In this document: positions 1 to 9,999 of the stretch, in pieces
Numbering within the stretch: the first letter of the stretch is position 1
Layout: every line of letters starts with the position of its first letter
Assembly (NCBI GenBank): GCA_916048095.2
Contig: OU696587.1
Span: 7,786,493 to 7,850,492 of the forward strand
Length of the DNA: 64,000 bases
Origin: Sacculina carcini
Taxonomy: Eukaryota > Arthropoda > Thecostraca > Sacculinidae
Reading direction: 5' to 3'
Program-made: the position numbers and the translations under genes
The notes under the pieces: model-generated
Told to the model about the DNA's origin: nothing
The model's database searches: none
Seen by the model: the letters and a program-made list of their open reading frames with translations, nothing else

Positions 1-1331
1 TAAGTGTTACCTAAGTATGTCCTAAGTGTTACCTAAGTGTGCCCTAAGTGTGCCCTAAGTGTGCCCTAAGTGTTACCTAAGTGTGCCCTAAGTGTTACCT
101 AAGTGTATCCTAAGTGTTACCTAAGTGTTACCTAAGTGTTACCCAAGTGTTACCCAAGTGTTACCTAAGTGTGCCCTAAGTTTGCCCTAAGTGTTACCTA
201 AGTGTGCCCTAACTGTTACCTAAGTGTGCCCTAAGTGTTACCTAAGTGTTACCTAAGTGTTACCTAAGTGTTACCTAAGTGTTACCTAAGTGTTACCTAA
301 GTGTGCCCTAACTGTTACCTAAGTGTGCCCTAAGTGTGCCCTAAGTGTTACCTAAGTGTGCCCTAACTGTTACCTAAGTGTGCCCTAAGTGTTACCTAAG
401 TGTTACCTAAGTGTGCCCTAAGTGTTACCTAAGTGTGCCCTAACTGTTACCTAAGTGTGCCCTAACTGTTACCTAAGTGTGCCCTAAGTGTTTCCTAAGT
501 GTTACCTAAGTGTTACCTAAGTGTGCCCTAAGTGTGCCCTAAGTGTTACCTAAGTGTGCCCTAAGTGTTACCTAAGTGTTACCTAAGTGTTACCTAAGTG
601 TTACCTAAGTGTTACCTAAGTGTGCCCTAAGTGTGCCCTAACTGTTACCTAAGTGTGCCCTAAGTGTTACCTAAGTGTTACCTATGTGTGCCCTAACTGT
701 TACCTAAGTGTGCCCTAATTGTTACCTAAGTGTGCCCTAACTGTTACCTAAGTGTTACCTAAGTGTTACCTAAGTGTGCCCTAAGTGTTACCTAAGTGTG
801 CCCTAACTGTTACCTAAGTGTGCCCTAAGTGTTACTTAAGTGTTACCTAAGTGTGCCCTAACTGTTACCTAAGTGTGCCCTAAGTGTAGCCTAAGTGTTA
901 CCTAAGTGTTACCTAAGTGTTACCTAAGTGTTACCTAAGTGTACCCTAAGTGTACCCTAAGTGATACCTAAGTGTTACCTAAGTGTTACCTAAGTGTTAC
1001 CTAAGTGTGCCCTAAGTGTGCCCTAAGTGTGCCCTAAGTGTTACCTAAGTGTGCCCTAAGTGTTACCTATGTGTGCCCTAAGTGTTACCTAAGTGTGCCC
1101 TAAGTGTTACCTAAGTGTGCCCTAAGTGTTACCTAAGTGTGCCCTAAGTGATACCTAACTGTGCCCCAACTTTTACCTAAGTGTTACCTAAGTGTTACCT
1201 AAGTGTGCCCTAAGTGTTACCTAACTGTTACCTAAGTGTTACCTAAGTGTTACCTAAGTGTGCCCTAAGTGTGCCCTAAGTGTTACCTAAGTGTTACCTA
1301 AGTGTGCCCTAAGTGTGCCCTAAGTGTTACC
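1..1331. repeat. 123-mer HOR (1,353 bp), copy 1, left edge cut by the window
   Basis: This segment matches the following one (1332-2684) at an offset of 1,353 bp, or 123 monomers, from about base 56 onward. For example TAAGTTTGCCC lies at 177 and 1530, TAAGTGTATCC at 100 and 1453, and TAATTGTTACC near 716 and at 2069. The first nine monomers differ from the next copy and contain TAAGTATGTCC at 12, a variant seen again only at 3598. They therefore belong to the junction of a larger 3,586-bp repeat and not to the 123-mer itself. The segment contains no ORF or other element. Confidence 0.9.
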
Positions 1332-2684
1332 TAAGTATGCCCTAAGTGTTGCCTAAGTGTGCCCTAAGTGTTACCTAAGTGTGCCCTAAGTGTGCCCTAA
1401 GTGTTACCTAAGTGTACCCTAAGTGTTACCTAAGTGTGCCCTAAGTGTTACCTAAGTGTATCCTAAGTGTTACCTAAGTGTTACCTAAGTGTTACCCAAG
1501 TGTTACCCAAGTGTTACCTAAGTGTGCCCTAAGTTTGCCCTAAGTGTTACCTAAGTGTGCCCTAACTGTTACCTAAGTGTGCCCTAAGTGTTACCTAAGT
1601 GTTACCTAAGTGTTACCTAAGTGTTACCTAAGTGTTACCTAAGTGTTACCTAAGTGTGCCCTAACTGTTACCTAAGTGTGCCCTAAGTGTGCCCTAAGTG
1701 TTACCTAAGTGTGCCCTAACTGTTACCTAAGTGTGCCCTAAGTGTTACCTAAGTGTTACCTAAGTGTGCCCTAAGTGTTACCTAAGTGTGCCCTAACTGT
1801 TACCTAAGTGTGCCCTAACTGTTACCTAAGTGTGCCCTAAGTGTTTCCTAAGTGTTACCTAAGTGTTACCTAAGTGTGCCCTAAGTGTGCCCTAAGTGTT
1901 ACCTAAGTGTGCCCTAAGTGTTACCTAAGTGTTACCTAAGTGTTACCTAAGTGTTACCTAAGTGTTACCTAAGTGTGCCCTAAGTGTGCCCTAACTGTTA
2001 CCTAAGTGTGCCCTAAGTGTTACCTAAGTGTTACCTATGTGTGCCCTAACTGTTACCTAAGTGTGCCCTAATTGTTACCTAAGTGTGCCCTAACTGTTAC
2101 CTAAGTGTTACCTAAGTGTTACCTAAGTGTGCCCTAAGTGTTACCTAAGTGTGCCCTAACTGTTACCTAAGTGTGCCCTAAGTGTTACTTAAGTGTTACC
2201 TAAGTGTGCCCTAACTGTTACCTAAGTGTGCCCTAAGTGTAGCCTAAGTGTTACCTAAGTGTTACCTAAGTGTTACCTAAGTGTTACCTAAGTGTACCCT
2301 AAGTGTACCCTAAGTGATACCTAAGTGTTACCTAAGTGTTACCTAAGTGTTACCTAAGTGTGCCCTAAGTGTGCCCTAAGTGTGCCCTAAGTGTTACCTA
2401 AGTGTGCCCTAAGTGTTACCTATGTGTGCCCTAAGTGTTACCTAAGTGTGCCCTAAGTGTTACCTAAGTGTGCCCTAAGTGTTACCTAAGTGTGCCCTAA
2501 GTGATACCTAACTGTGCCCCAACTTTTACCTAAGTGTTACCTAAGTGTTACCTAAGTGTGCCCTAAGTGTTACCTAACTGTTACCTAAGTGTTACCTAAG
2601 TGTTACCTAAGTGTGCCCTAAGTGTGCCCTAAGTGTTACCTAAGTGTTACCTAAGTGTGCCCTAAGTGTGCCCTAAGTGTTACC
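1332..2684. repeat. 123-mer HOR (1,353 bp), copy 2, reference copy with landmark map
   Basis: This is a complete 123-monomer HOR, used here as the reference. Its landmarks in order are: TAAGTATGCCC at 1332 then TAAGTGTTGCC at 1343; TAAGTGTACCC at 1409; TAAGTGTATCC at 1453; two CAAGTGTTACC at 1497 and 1508; TAAGTTTGCCC at 1530; TAAGTGTTTCC at 1838; TATGTGTGCCC at 2036; TAATTGTTACC at 2069; TAAGTGTTACT at 2179; TAAGTGTAGCC at 2234; two TAAGTGTACCC at 2289 and 2300 followed by TAAGTGATACC at 2311; a second TATGTGTGCCC at 2421; TAAGTGATACC at 2498; TAACTGTGCCC at 2509 and CAACTTTTACC at 2520. The rest is A and B monomers and TAACTGTTACC. The same landmarks in the same order identify the other copies. 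Confidence 0.93.
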
Positions 2685-3586
2685 TAAGTATGCCCTAAGT
2701 GTTGCCTAAGTGTGCCCTAAGTGTTACCTAAGTGTGCCCTAAGTGTGCCCTAAGTGTTACCTAAGTGTACCCTAAGTGTTACCTAAGTGTGCCCTAAGTG
2801 TTACCTAAGTGTATCCTAAGTGTTACCTAAGTGTTACCTAAGTGTTACCCAAGTGTTACCTAAGTGTTACCTAAGTGTGCCCTAAGTGTTACCTAAGTGT
2901 GCCCTAAGTGTTACCTAAGTGTTACCTAAGTGTTACCTAAGTGTTACCTAAGTGTGCCCTAACTGTTACCTAAGTGTGCCCTAAGTGTTACCTAAGTGTG
3001 CCCTAAGTGTTACCTAAGTGTGCCCTAAGTGTTACCTAAGTGTGCCCTAAGTGTGCCCTAAGTGTTACCTAAGTGTGCCCTAAGTGTTACCTAAGTGTGC
3101 CCTAAGTGTTACCTAAGTGTGCCCTAAGTGTGCCCTAAGTGTTACCTAAGTGTGCCCTAAGTGTTACCTAAGTGTGCCCTAAGTGTTACCTAAGTGTGCC
3201 CTAAGTGTTACCTAAGTGTGCCCTAAGTGTTACCTAAGTGTGCCCTAAGTGTTACCTAACTGTTACCTAAGTGTTACCTAAGTGTTACCTAAGTGTGCCC
3301 TAAGTGTGCCTTAAGTGTTACCTAAGTGTTACCTAAGTGTGCCCTAAGTGTGCCCTAAGTGTTACCTAAGTGTGCCCTAAGTGTTACCTAAGTGTTACCT
3401 AAGTGTTACCTAAGTGTTACCTAAGTGTACCCTAAGTGTTACCTAAGTGTTACCCAAGTGTTACCCAAGTGTTACCTAAGTGTTACCTAAGTGTTACCTA
3501 AGTTTTACCTAAGTGTGCCCTAAGTGTGCCCTAAGTGTGCCCTAAGTGTTACCTAAGTGTTACCTAAGTGTGCCCTAAGTTTGCCC
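2685..3586. repeat. 66-mer-like block plus junction block
   Basis: It begins like another 123-mer (TAAGTATGCCC at 2685, then TTGCC, TAAGTGTATCC and one CAAGTG). After the single CAAGTG it turns into the alternating A/B block that follows the 123-mers elsewhere, including the TAAGTGTGCCT monomer near 3301. Its last part carries paired CAAGTG monomers and the rare TAAGTTTTACC at 3499. That run is found again only at about 56,080-56,250 and 59,970-60,150. It leads straight into TAAGTATGTCC at 3598, which starts the second copy of the 3,586-bp repeat. Confidence 0.85.
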
Positions 3587-4917
3587 TAAGTGTTACCTAA
3601 GTATGTCCTAAGTGTTACCTAAGTGTGCCCTAAGTGTGCCCTAAGTGTGCCCTAAGTGTTACCTAAGTGTGCCCTAAGTGTTACCTAAGTGTATCCTAAG
3701 TGTTACCTAAGTGTTACCTAAGTGTTACCCAAGTGTTACCCAAGTGTTACCTAAGTGTGCCCTAAGTTTGCCCTAAGTGTTACCTAAGTGTGCCCTAACT
3801 GTTACCTAAGTGTGCCCTAAGTGTTACCTAAGTGTTACCTAAGTGTTACCTAAGTGTTACCTAAGTGTTACCTAAGTGTTACCTAAGTGTGCCCTAACTG
3901 TTACCTAAGTGTGCCCTAAGTGTGCCCTAAGTGTTACCTAAGTGTGCCCTAACTGTTACCTAAGTGTGCCCTAAGTGTTACCTAAGTGTTACCTAAGTGT
4001 GCCCTAAGTGTTACCTAAGTGTGCCCTAACTGTTACCTAAGTGTGCCCTAACTGTTACCTAAGTGTGCCCTAAGTGTTTCCTAAGTGTTACCTAAGTGTT
4101 ACCTAAGTGTGCCCTAAGTGTGCCCTAAGTGTTACCTAAGTGTGCCCTAAGTGTTACCTAAGTGTTACCTAAGTGTTACCTAAGTGTTACCTAAGTGTTA
4201 CCTAAGTGTGCCCTAAGTGTGCCCTAACTGTTACCTAAGTGTGCCCTAAGTGTTACCTAAGTGTTACCTATGTGTGCCCTAACTGTTACCTAAGTGTGCC
4301 CTAATTGTTACCTAAGTGTGCCCTAACTGTTACCTAAGTGTTACCTAAGTGTTACCTAAGTGTGCCCTAAGTGTTACCTAAGTGTGCCCTAACTGTTACC
4401 TAAGTGTGCCCTAAGTGTTACTTAAGTGTTACCTAAGTGTGCCCTAACTGTTACCTAAGTGTGCCCTAAGTGTAGCCTAAGTGTTACCTAAGTGTTACCT
4501 AAGTGTTACCTAAGTGTTACCTAAGTGTACCCTAAGTGTACCCTAAGTGATACCTAAGTGTTACCTAAGTGTTACCTAAGTGTTACCTAAGTGTGCCCTA
4601 AGTGTGCCCTAAGTGTGCCCTAAGTGTTACCTAAGTGTGCCCTAAGTGTTACCTATGTGTGCCCTAAGTGTTACCTAAGTGTGCCCTAAGTGTTACCTAA
4701 GTGTGCCCTAAGTGTTACCTAAGTGTGCCCTAAGTGATACCTAACTGTGCCCCAACTTTTACCTAAGTGTTACCTAAGTGTTACCTAAGTGTGCCCTAAG
4801 TGTTACCTAACTGTTACCTAAGTGTTACCTAAGTGTTACCTAAGTGTGCCCTAAGTGTGCCCTAAGTGTTACCTAAGTGTTACCTAAGTGTGCCCTAAGT
4901 GTGCCCTAAGTGTTACC
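3587..4917. repeat. 123-mer HOR copy, start of second 3,586-bp super-repeat
   Basis: It repeats 1-1331 at an offset of 3,586 bp (326 monomers). The rare TAAGTATGTCC (12 and 3598) and the TAAGTATGCCC landmark (1332 and 4918) keep exactly this spacing. The internal landmarks (TAAGTTTGCCC near 3763, TAAGTGTTTCC near 4071, TAATTG near 4302, TAAGTGTAGCC near 4468, CAACTTTT near 4753) follow the reference order. Confidence 0.9.
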
Positions 4918-5764
4918 TAAGTATGCCCTAAGTGTTGCCTAAGTGTGCCCTAAGTGTTACCTAAGTGTGCCCTAAGTGTGCCCTAAGTGTTACCTAAGTG
5001 TACCCTAAGTGTTACCTAAGTGTGCCCTAAGTGTTACCTAAGTGTATCCTAAGTGTTACCTAAGTGTTACCTAAGTGTTACCCAAGTGTTACCCAAGTGT
5101 TACCTAAGTGTGCCCTAAGTTTGCCCTAAGTGTTACCTAAGTGTGCCCTAACTGTTACCTAAGTGTGCCCTAAGTGTTACCTAAGTGTTACCTAAGTGTT
5201 ACCTAAGTGTTACCTAAGTGTTACCTAAGTGTTACCTAAGTGTGCCCTAACTGTTACCTAAGTGTGCCCTAAGTGTGCCCTAAGTGTTACCTAAGTGTTA
5301 CCTAAGTGTGCCCTAAGTGTAGCCTAAGTGTTACCTAAGTGTTACCTAAGTGTTACCTAAGTGTTACCTAAGTGTACCCTAAGTGTACCCTAAGTGATAC
5401 CTAAGTGTTACCTAAGTGTTACCTAAGTGTTACCTAAGTGTGCCCTAAGTGTGCCCTAAGTGTGCCCTAAGTGTTACCTAAGTGTGCCCTAAGTGTTACC
5501 TATGTGTGCCCTAAGTGTTACCTAAGTGTGCCCTAAGTGTTACCTAAGTGTGCCCTAAGTGTTACCTAAGTGTGCCCTAAGTGATACCTAACTGTGCCCC
5601 AACTTTTACCTAAGTGTTACCTAAGTGTTACCTAAGTGTGCCCTAAGTGTTACCTAACTGTTACCTAAGTGTTACCTAAGTGTTACCTAAGTGTGCCCTA
5701 AGTGTGCCCTAAGTGTTACCTAAGTGTTACCTAAGTGTGCCCTAAGTGTGCCCTAAGTGTTACC
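4918..5764. repeat. 123-mer HOR with a 46-monomer internal deletion
   Basis: The interval between successive TAAGTATGCCC landmarks here is 847 bp (77 monomers) instead of 1,353. The left part follows the reference to the A/B monomers after TAAGTTTGCCC. At about 5,290-5,320 it jumps to the part just before TAAGTGTAGCC, so the TAAGTGTTTCC, TATGTG, TAATTG and TAAGTGTTACT landmarks are absent. The loss is 506 bp, exactly 46 monomers, and the junction stays in register. Inference: unequal exchange between two misaligned HOR copies. Confidence 0.88.
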
Positions 5765-8700
5765 TAAGTATGCCCTAAGTGTTGCCTAAGTGTGCCCTAA
5801 GTGTTACCTAAGTGTGCCCTAAGTGTGCCCTAAGTGTTACCTAAGTGTACCCTAAGTGTTACCTAAGTGTGCCCTAAGTGTTACCTAAGTGTATCCTAAG
5901 TGTTACCTAAGTGTTACCTAAGTGTTACCCAAGTGTTACCCAAGTGTTACCTAAGTGTGCCCTAAGTTTGCCCTAAGTGTTACCTAAGTGTGCCCTAACT
6001 GTTACCTAAGTGTGCCCTAAGTGTTACCTAAGTGTTACCTAAGTGTTACCTAAGTGTTACCTAAGTGTTACCTAAGTGTTACCTAAGTGTGCCCTAACTG
6101 TTACCTAAGTGTGCCCTAAGTGTGCCCTAAGTGTTACCTAAGTGTGCCCTAACTGTTACCTAAGTGTGCCCTAAGTGTTACCTAAGTGTTACCTAAGTGT
6201 GCCCTAAGTGTTACCTAAGTGTGCCCTAACTGTTACCTAAGTGTGCCCTAACTGTTACCTAAGTGTGCCCTAAGTGTTTCCTAAGTGTTACCTAAGTGTT
6301 ACCTAAGTGTGCCCTAAGTGTGCCCTAAGTGTTACCTAAGTGTGCCCTAAGTGTTACCTAAGTGTTACCTAAGTGTTACCTAAGTGTTACCTAAGTGTTA
6401 CCTAAGTGTGCCCTAAGTGTGCCCTAACTGTTACCTAAGTGTGCCCTAAGTGTTACCTAAGTGTTACCTATGTGTGCCCTAACTGTTACCTAAGTGTGCC
6501 CTAATTGTTACCTAAGTGTGCCCTAACTGTTACCTAAGTGTTACCTAAGTGTTACCTAAGTGTGCCCTAAGTGTTACCTAAGTGTGCCCTAACTGTTACC
6601 TAAGTGTGCCCTAAGTGTTACTTAAGTGTTACCTAAGTGTGCCCTAACTGTTACCTAAGTGTGCCCTAAGTGTAGCCTAAGTGTTACCTAAGTGTTACCT
6701 AAGTGTTACCTAAGTGTTACCTAAGTGTACCCTAAGTGTACCCTAAGTGATACCTAAGTGTTACCTAAGTGTTACCTAAGTGTTACCTAAGTGTGCCCTA
6801 AGTGTGCCCTAAGTGTGCCCTAAGTGTTACCTAAGTGTGCCCTAAGTGTTACCTATGTGTGCCCTAAGTGTTACCTAAGTGTGCCCTAAGTGTTACCTAA
6901 GTGTGCCCTAAGTGTTACCTAAGTGTGCCCTAAGTGATACCTAACTGTGCCCCAACTTTTACCTAAGTGTTACCTAAGTGTTACCTAAGTGTGCCCTAAG
7001 TGTTACCTAACTGTTACCTAAGTGTTACCTAAGTGTTACCTAAGTGTGCCCTAAGTGTGCCCTAAGTGTTACCTAAGTGTTACCTAAGTGTGCCCTAAGT
7101 GTGCCCTAAGTGTTACCTAAGTATGCCCTAAGTGTTACCTAAGTGTGCCCTAAGTGTTACCTAAGTGTGCCCTAAGTGTGCCCTAAGTGTTACCTAAGTG
7201 TACCCTAAGTGTTACCTAAGTGTGCCCTAAGTGTTACCTAAGTGTATCCTAAGTGTTACCTAAGTGTTACCTAAGTGTTACCCAAGTGTTACCTAAGTGT
7301 TACCTAAGTGTGCCCTAAGTGTTACCTAAGTGTGCCCTAAGTGTTACCTAAGTGTTACCTAAGTGTTACCTAAGTGTTACCTAAGTGTGCCCTAACTGTT
7401 ACCTAAGTGTGCCCTAAGTGTTACCTAAGTGTGCCCTAAGTGTTACCTAAGTGTGCCCTAAGTGTTACCTAAGTGTGCCCTAAGTGTGCCCTAAGTGTTA
7501 CCTAAGTGTGCCCTAAGTGTTACCTAAGTGTGCCCTAAGTGTTACCTAAGTGTGCCCTAAGTGTGCCCTAAGTGTTACCTAAGTGTGCCCTAAGTGTTAC
7601 CTAAGTGTGCCCTAAGTGTTACCTAAGTGTGCCCTAAGTGTTACCTAAGTGTGCCCTAAGTGTTACCTAAGTGTGCCCTAAGTGTTACCTAACTGTTACC
7701 TAAGTGTTACCTAAGTGTTACCTAAGTGTGCCCTAAGTGTGCCTTAAGTGTTACCTAAGTGTTACCTAAGTGTGCCCTAAGTGTGCCCTAAGTGTTACCT
7801 AAGTATGCCCTAAGTGTTGCCTAAGTGTGCCCTAAGTGTTACCTAAGTGTGCCCTAAGTGTGCCCTAAGTGTTACCTAAGTGTGCCCTAAGTGTTACCTA
7901 AGTGTGCCCTAAGTGTTACCTAAGTGTATCCTAAGTGTTACCTAAGTGTTACCTAAGTGTTACCCAAGTGTTACCTAAGTGTTACCTAAGTGTTACCCAA
8001 GTGTTACCTAAGTGTTACCTAAGTGTGCCCTAAGTGTTACCTAAGTGTGCCCTAAGTGTTACCTAACTGTTACCTAAGTGTTACCTAACTGTTACCTAAG
8101 TGTTACCTAAGTGTTACCTAAGTGTGCCCTAAGTGTGCCCTAAGTGTTACCTAAGTGTTACCTAAGTGTGCCCTAAGTGTGCCCTAAGTGTTACCTAAGT
8201 ATGCCCTAAGTGTTGCCTAAGTGTGCCCTAAGTGTTACCTAAGTGTGCCCTAAGTGTGCCCTAAGTGTTACCTAAGTGTGCCCTAAGTGTTACCTAAGTG
8301 TGCCCTAAGTGTTACCTAAGTGTATCCTAAGTGTTACCTAAGTGTTACCTAAGTGTTACCCAAGTGTTACCTAAGTGTTACCTAAGTGTTACCTAAGTGT
8401 TACCTAAGTGTTACCTAAGTGTTACCTAAGTGTGCCCTAACTGTTACCTAAGTGTGCCCTAAGTGTTACCTAAGTGTTACCTAAGTGTTACCTAAGTGTT
8501 ACCTAAGTGTTACCTAAGTGTTACCTAAGTGTGCCCTAACTGTTACCTAAGTGTGCCCTAAGTGTGCCCTAAGTGTTACCTAAGTGTGCCCTAACTGTTA
8601 CCTAAGTGTGCCCTAAGTGTTACCTAAGTGTGCCCTAAGTGTTACCTAAGTGTGCCCTAAGTGTTACCTAAGTGTTACCCAAGTGTGCCCTAACTGTTAC

Positions 8701-9999
8701 CTAAGTGTGCCCTAACTGTTACCTAAGTGTGCCCTAAGTGTTACCTAAGTGTGCCCTAAGTGTTACCTAAGTGTTACCTAAGTGTGCCCTAAGTGTTACC
8801 TAAGTGTGCCCTAAGTGTTACCCAAGTGTGCCCTAAGTGTTACCTAACTGTGCCCCAACTGTTACCTAAGTGTTACCTAAGTGTTACCTAAGTGTGCCCT
8901 AACTGTTACCTAAGTGTTACCTAAGTGTTACCTAAGTGTGCCCTAAGTGTTACCTAAGTGTGCCCTAACTGTTACCTAAGTGTGCCCTAAGTGTTACTTA
9001 AGTGTTACCTAAGTGTGCCCTAACTGTTACCTAAGTGTGCCCTAAGTGTAGCCTAAGTGTTACCTAAGTGTTACCTAAGTGTTACCTAAGTGTACCCTAA
9101 GTGTACCCTAAGTGATACCTAAGTGTTACCTAAGTGTTACCTAAGTGTTACCTAAGTGTGCCCTAAGTGTGCCCTAAGTGTGCCCTAAGTGTGCCCTAAG
9201 TGTTACCTAAGTGTGCCCTAAGTGTTACCTATGTGTGCCCTAAGTGTTACCTAAGTGTATCCTAAGTGTTACCTAAGTGTTACCTAAGTGTTACCCAAGT
9301 GTTACCTTAGTGTTACCTAAGTGTTACCCAAGTGTTACCTAAGTGTTACCTAAGTGTGCCCTAAGTGTTACCTAAGTGTGCCCTAAGTGTGCCCTAAGTG
9401 TTACCTAAGTGTGCCCTAAGTGTTACCTAAGTGTGCCCTAAGTGTTACCTAAGTGTATCCTAAGTGTTACCTAAGTGTTACCTAAGTGTGCCCTAAGTGT
9501 TACCTAAGTGTTACCTAAGTGTTACCTAAGTGTTACCTAAGTGTTACCTAAGTGTTACCTAAGTGTGCCCTAACTGTTACCTAAGTGTGCCCTAAGTGTT
9601 ACCTAAGTGTATCCTAAGTGTTACCTAAGTGTTACCTAAGTGTTACCCAAGTGTTACCCAAGTGTTACCTAAGTGTGCCCTAAGTGTGCCCTAAGTGTGC
9701 CCTAAGTGTTACCTAAGTGTGCCCTAAGTGTTACCTATGTGTGCCCTAAGTGTTACCTAAGTGTGCCCTAAGTGTTACCTAAGTGTGCCCTAAGTGTTAC
9801 CTAAGTGTGCCCTAAGTGATACCTAACTGTGCCCCAACTGTTACCTAAGTGTTACCTAAGTGTTACCTAAGTGTGCCCTAAGTGTTACCTAACTGTTACC
9901 TAAGTGTTACCTAAGTGTTACCTAAGTGTGCCCTAAGTGTGCCCTAAGTGTTACCTAAGTGTTACCTAAGTGTGCCCTAAGTGTGCCCTAAGTGTTACC
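5765..9999. repeat. Super-repeat 1: 123-mer + 62 + 36 + 164 monomers (4,235 bp)
   Basis: A complete 123-mer (5765-7117) is followed by TAAGTATGCCC landmarks at 7118, 7800 and 8196, giving blocks of 62, 36 and 164 monomers up to the next 123-mer at 10000. At 7118 the monomer after the landmark is plain A, where the other copies have TAAGTGTTGCC. The tail holds TAAGTGTTACT, TAAGTGTAGCC and TTAGTGTTACC (near 9307). The part from 7800 on repeats at 13586 with an offset of 5,786 bp. Confidence 0.85.

Noticed and set aside
2179-2200. ACTTAAGT palindromes as operators or inverted-repeat sites
   Set aside because: They arise from a single C-to-T change at the end of a monomer (TAAGTGTTACT before TAAGTG) and recur only as HOR landmarks. 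The 8-bp symmetry needs no further explanation.
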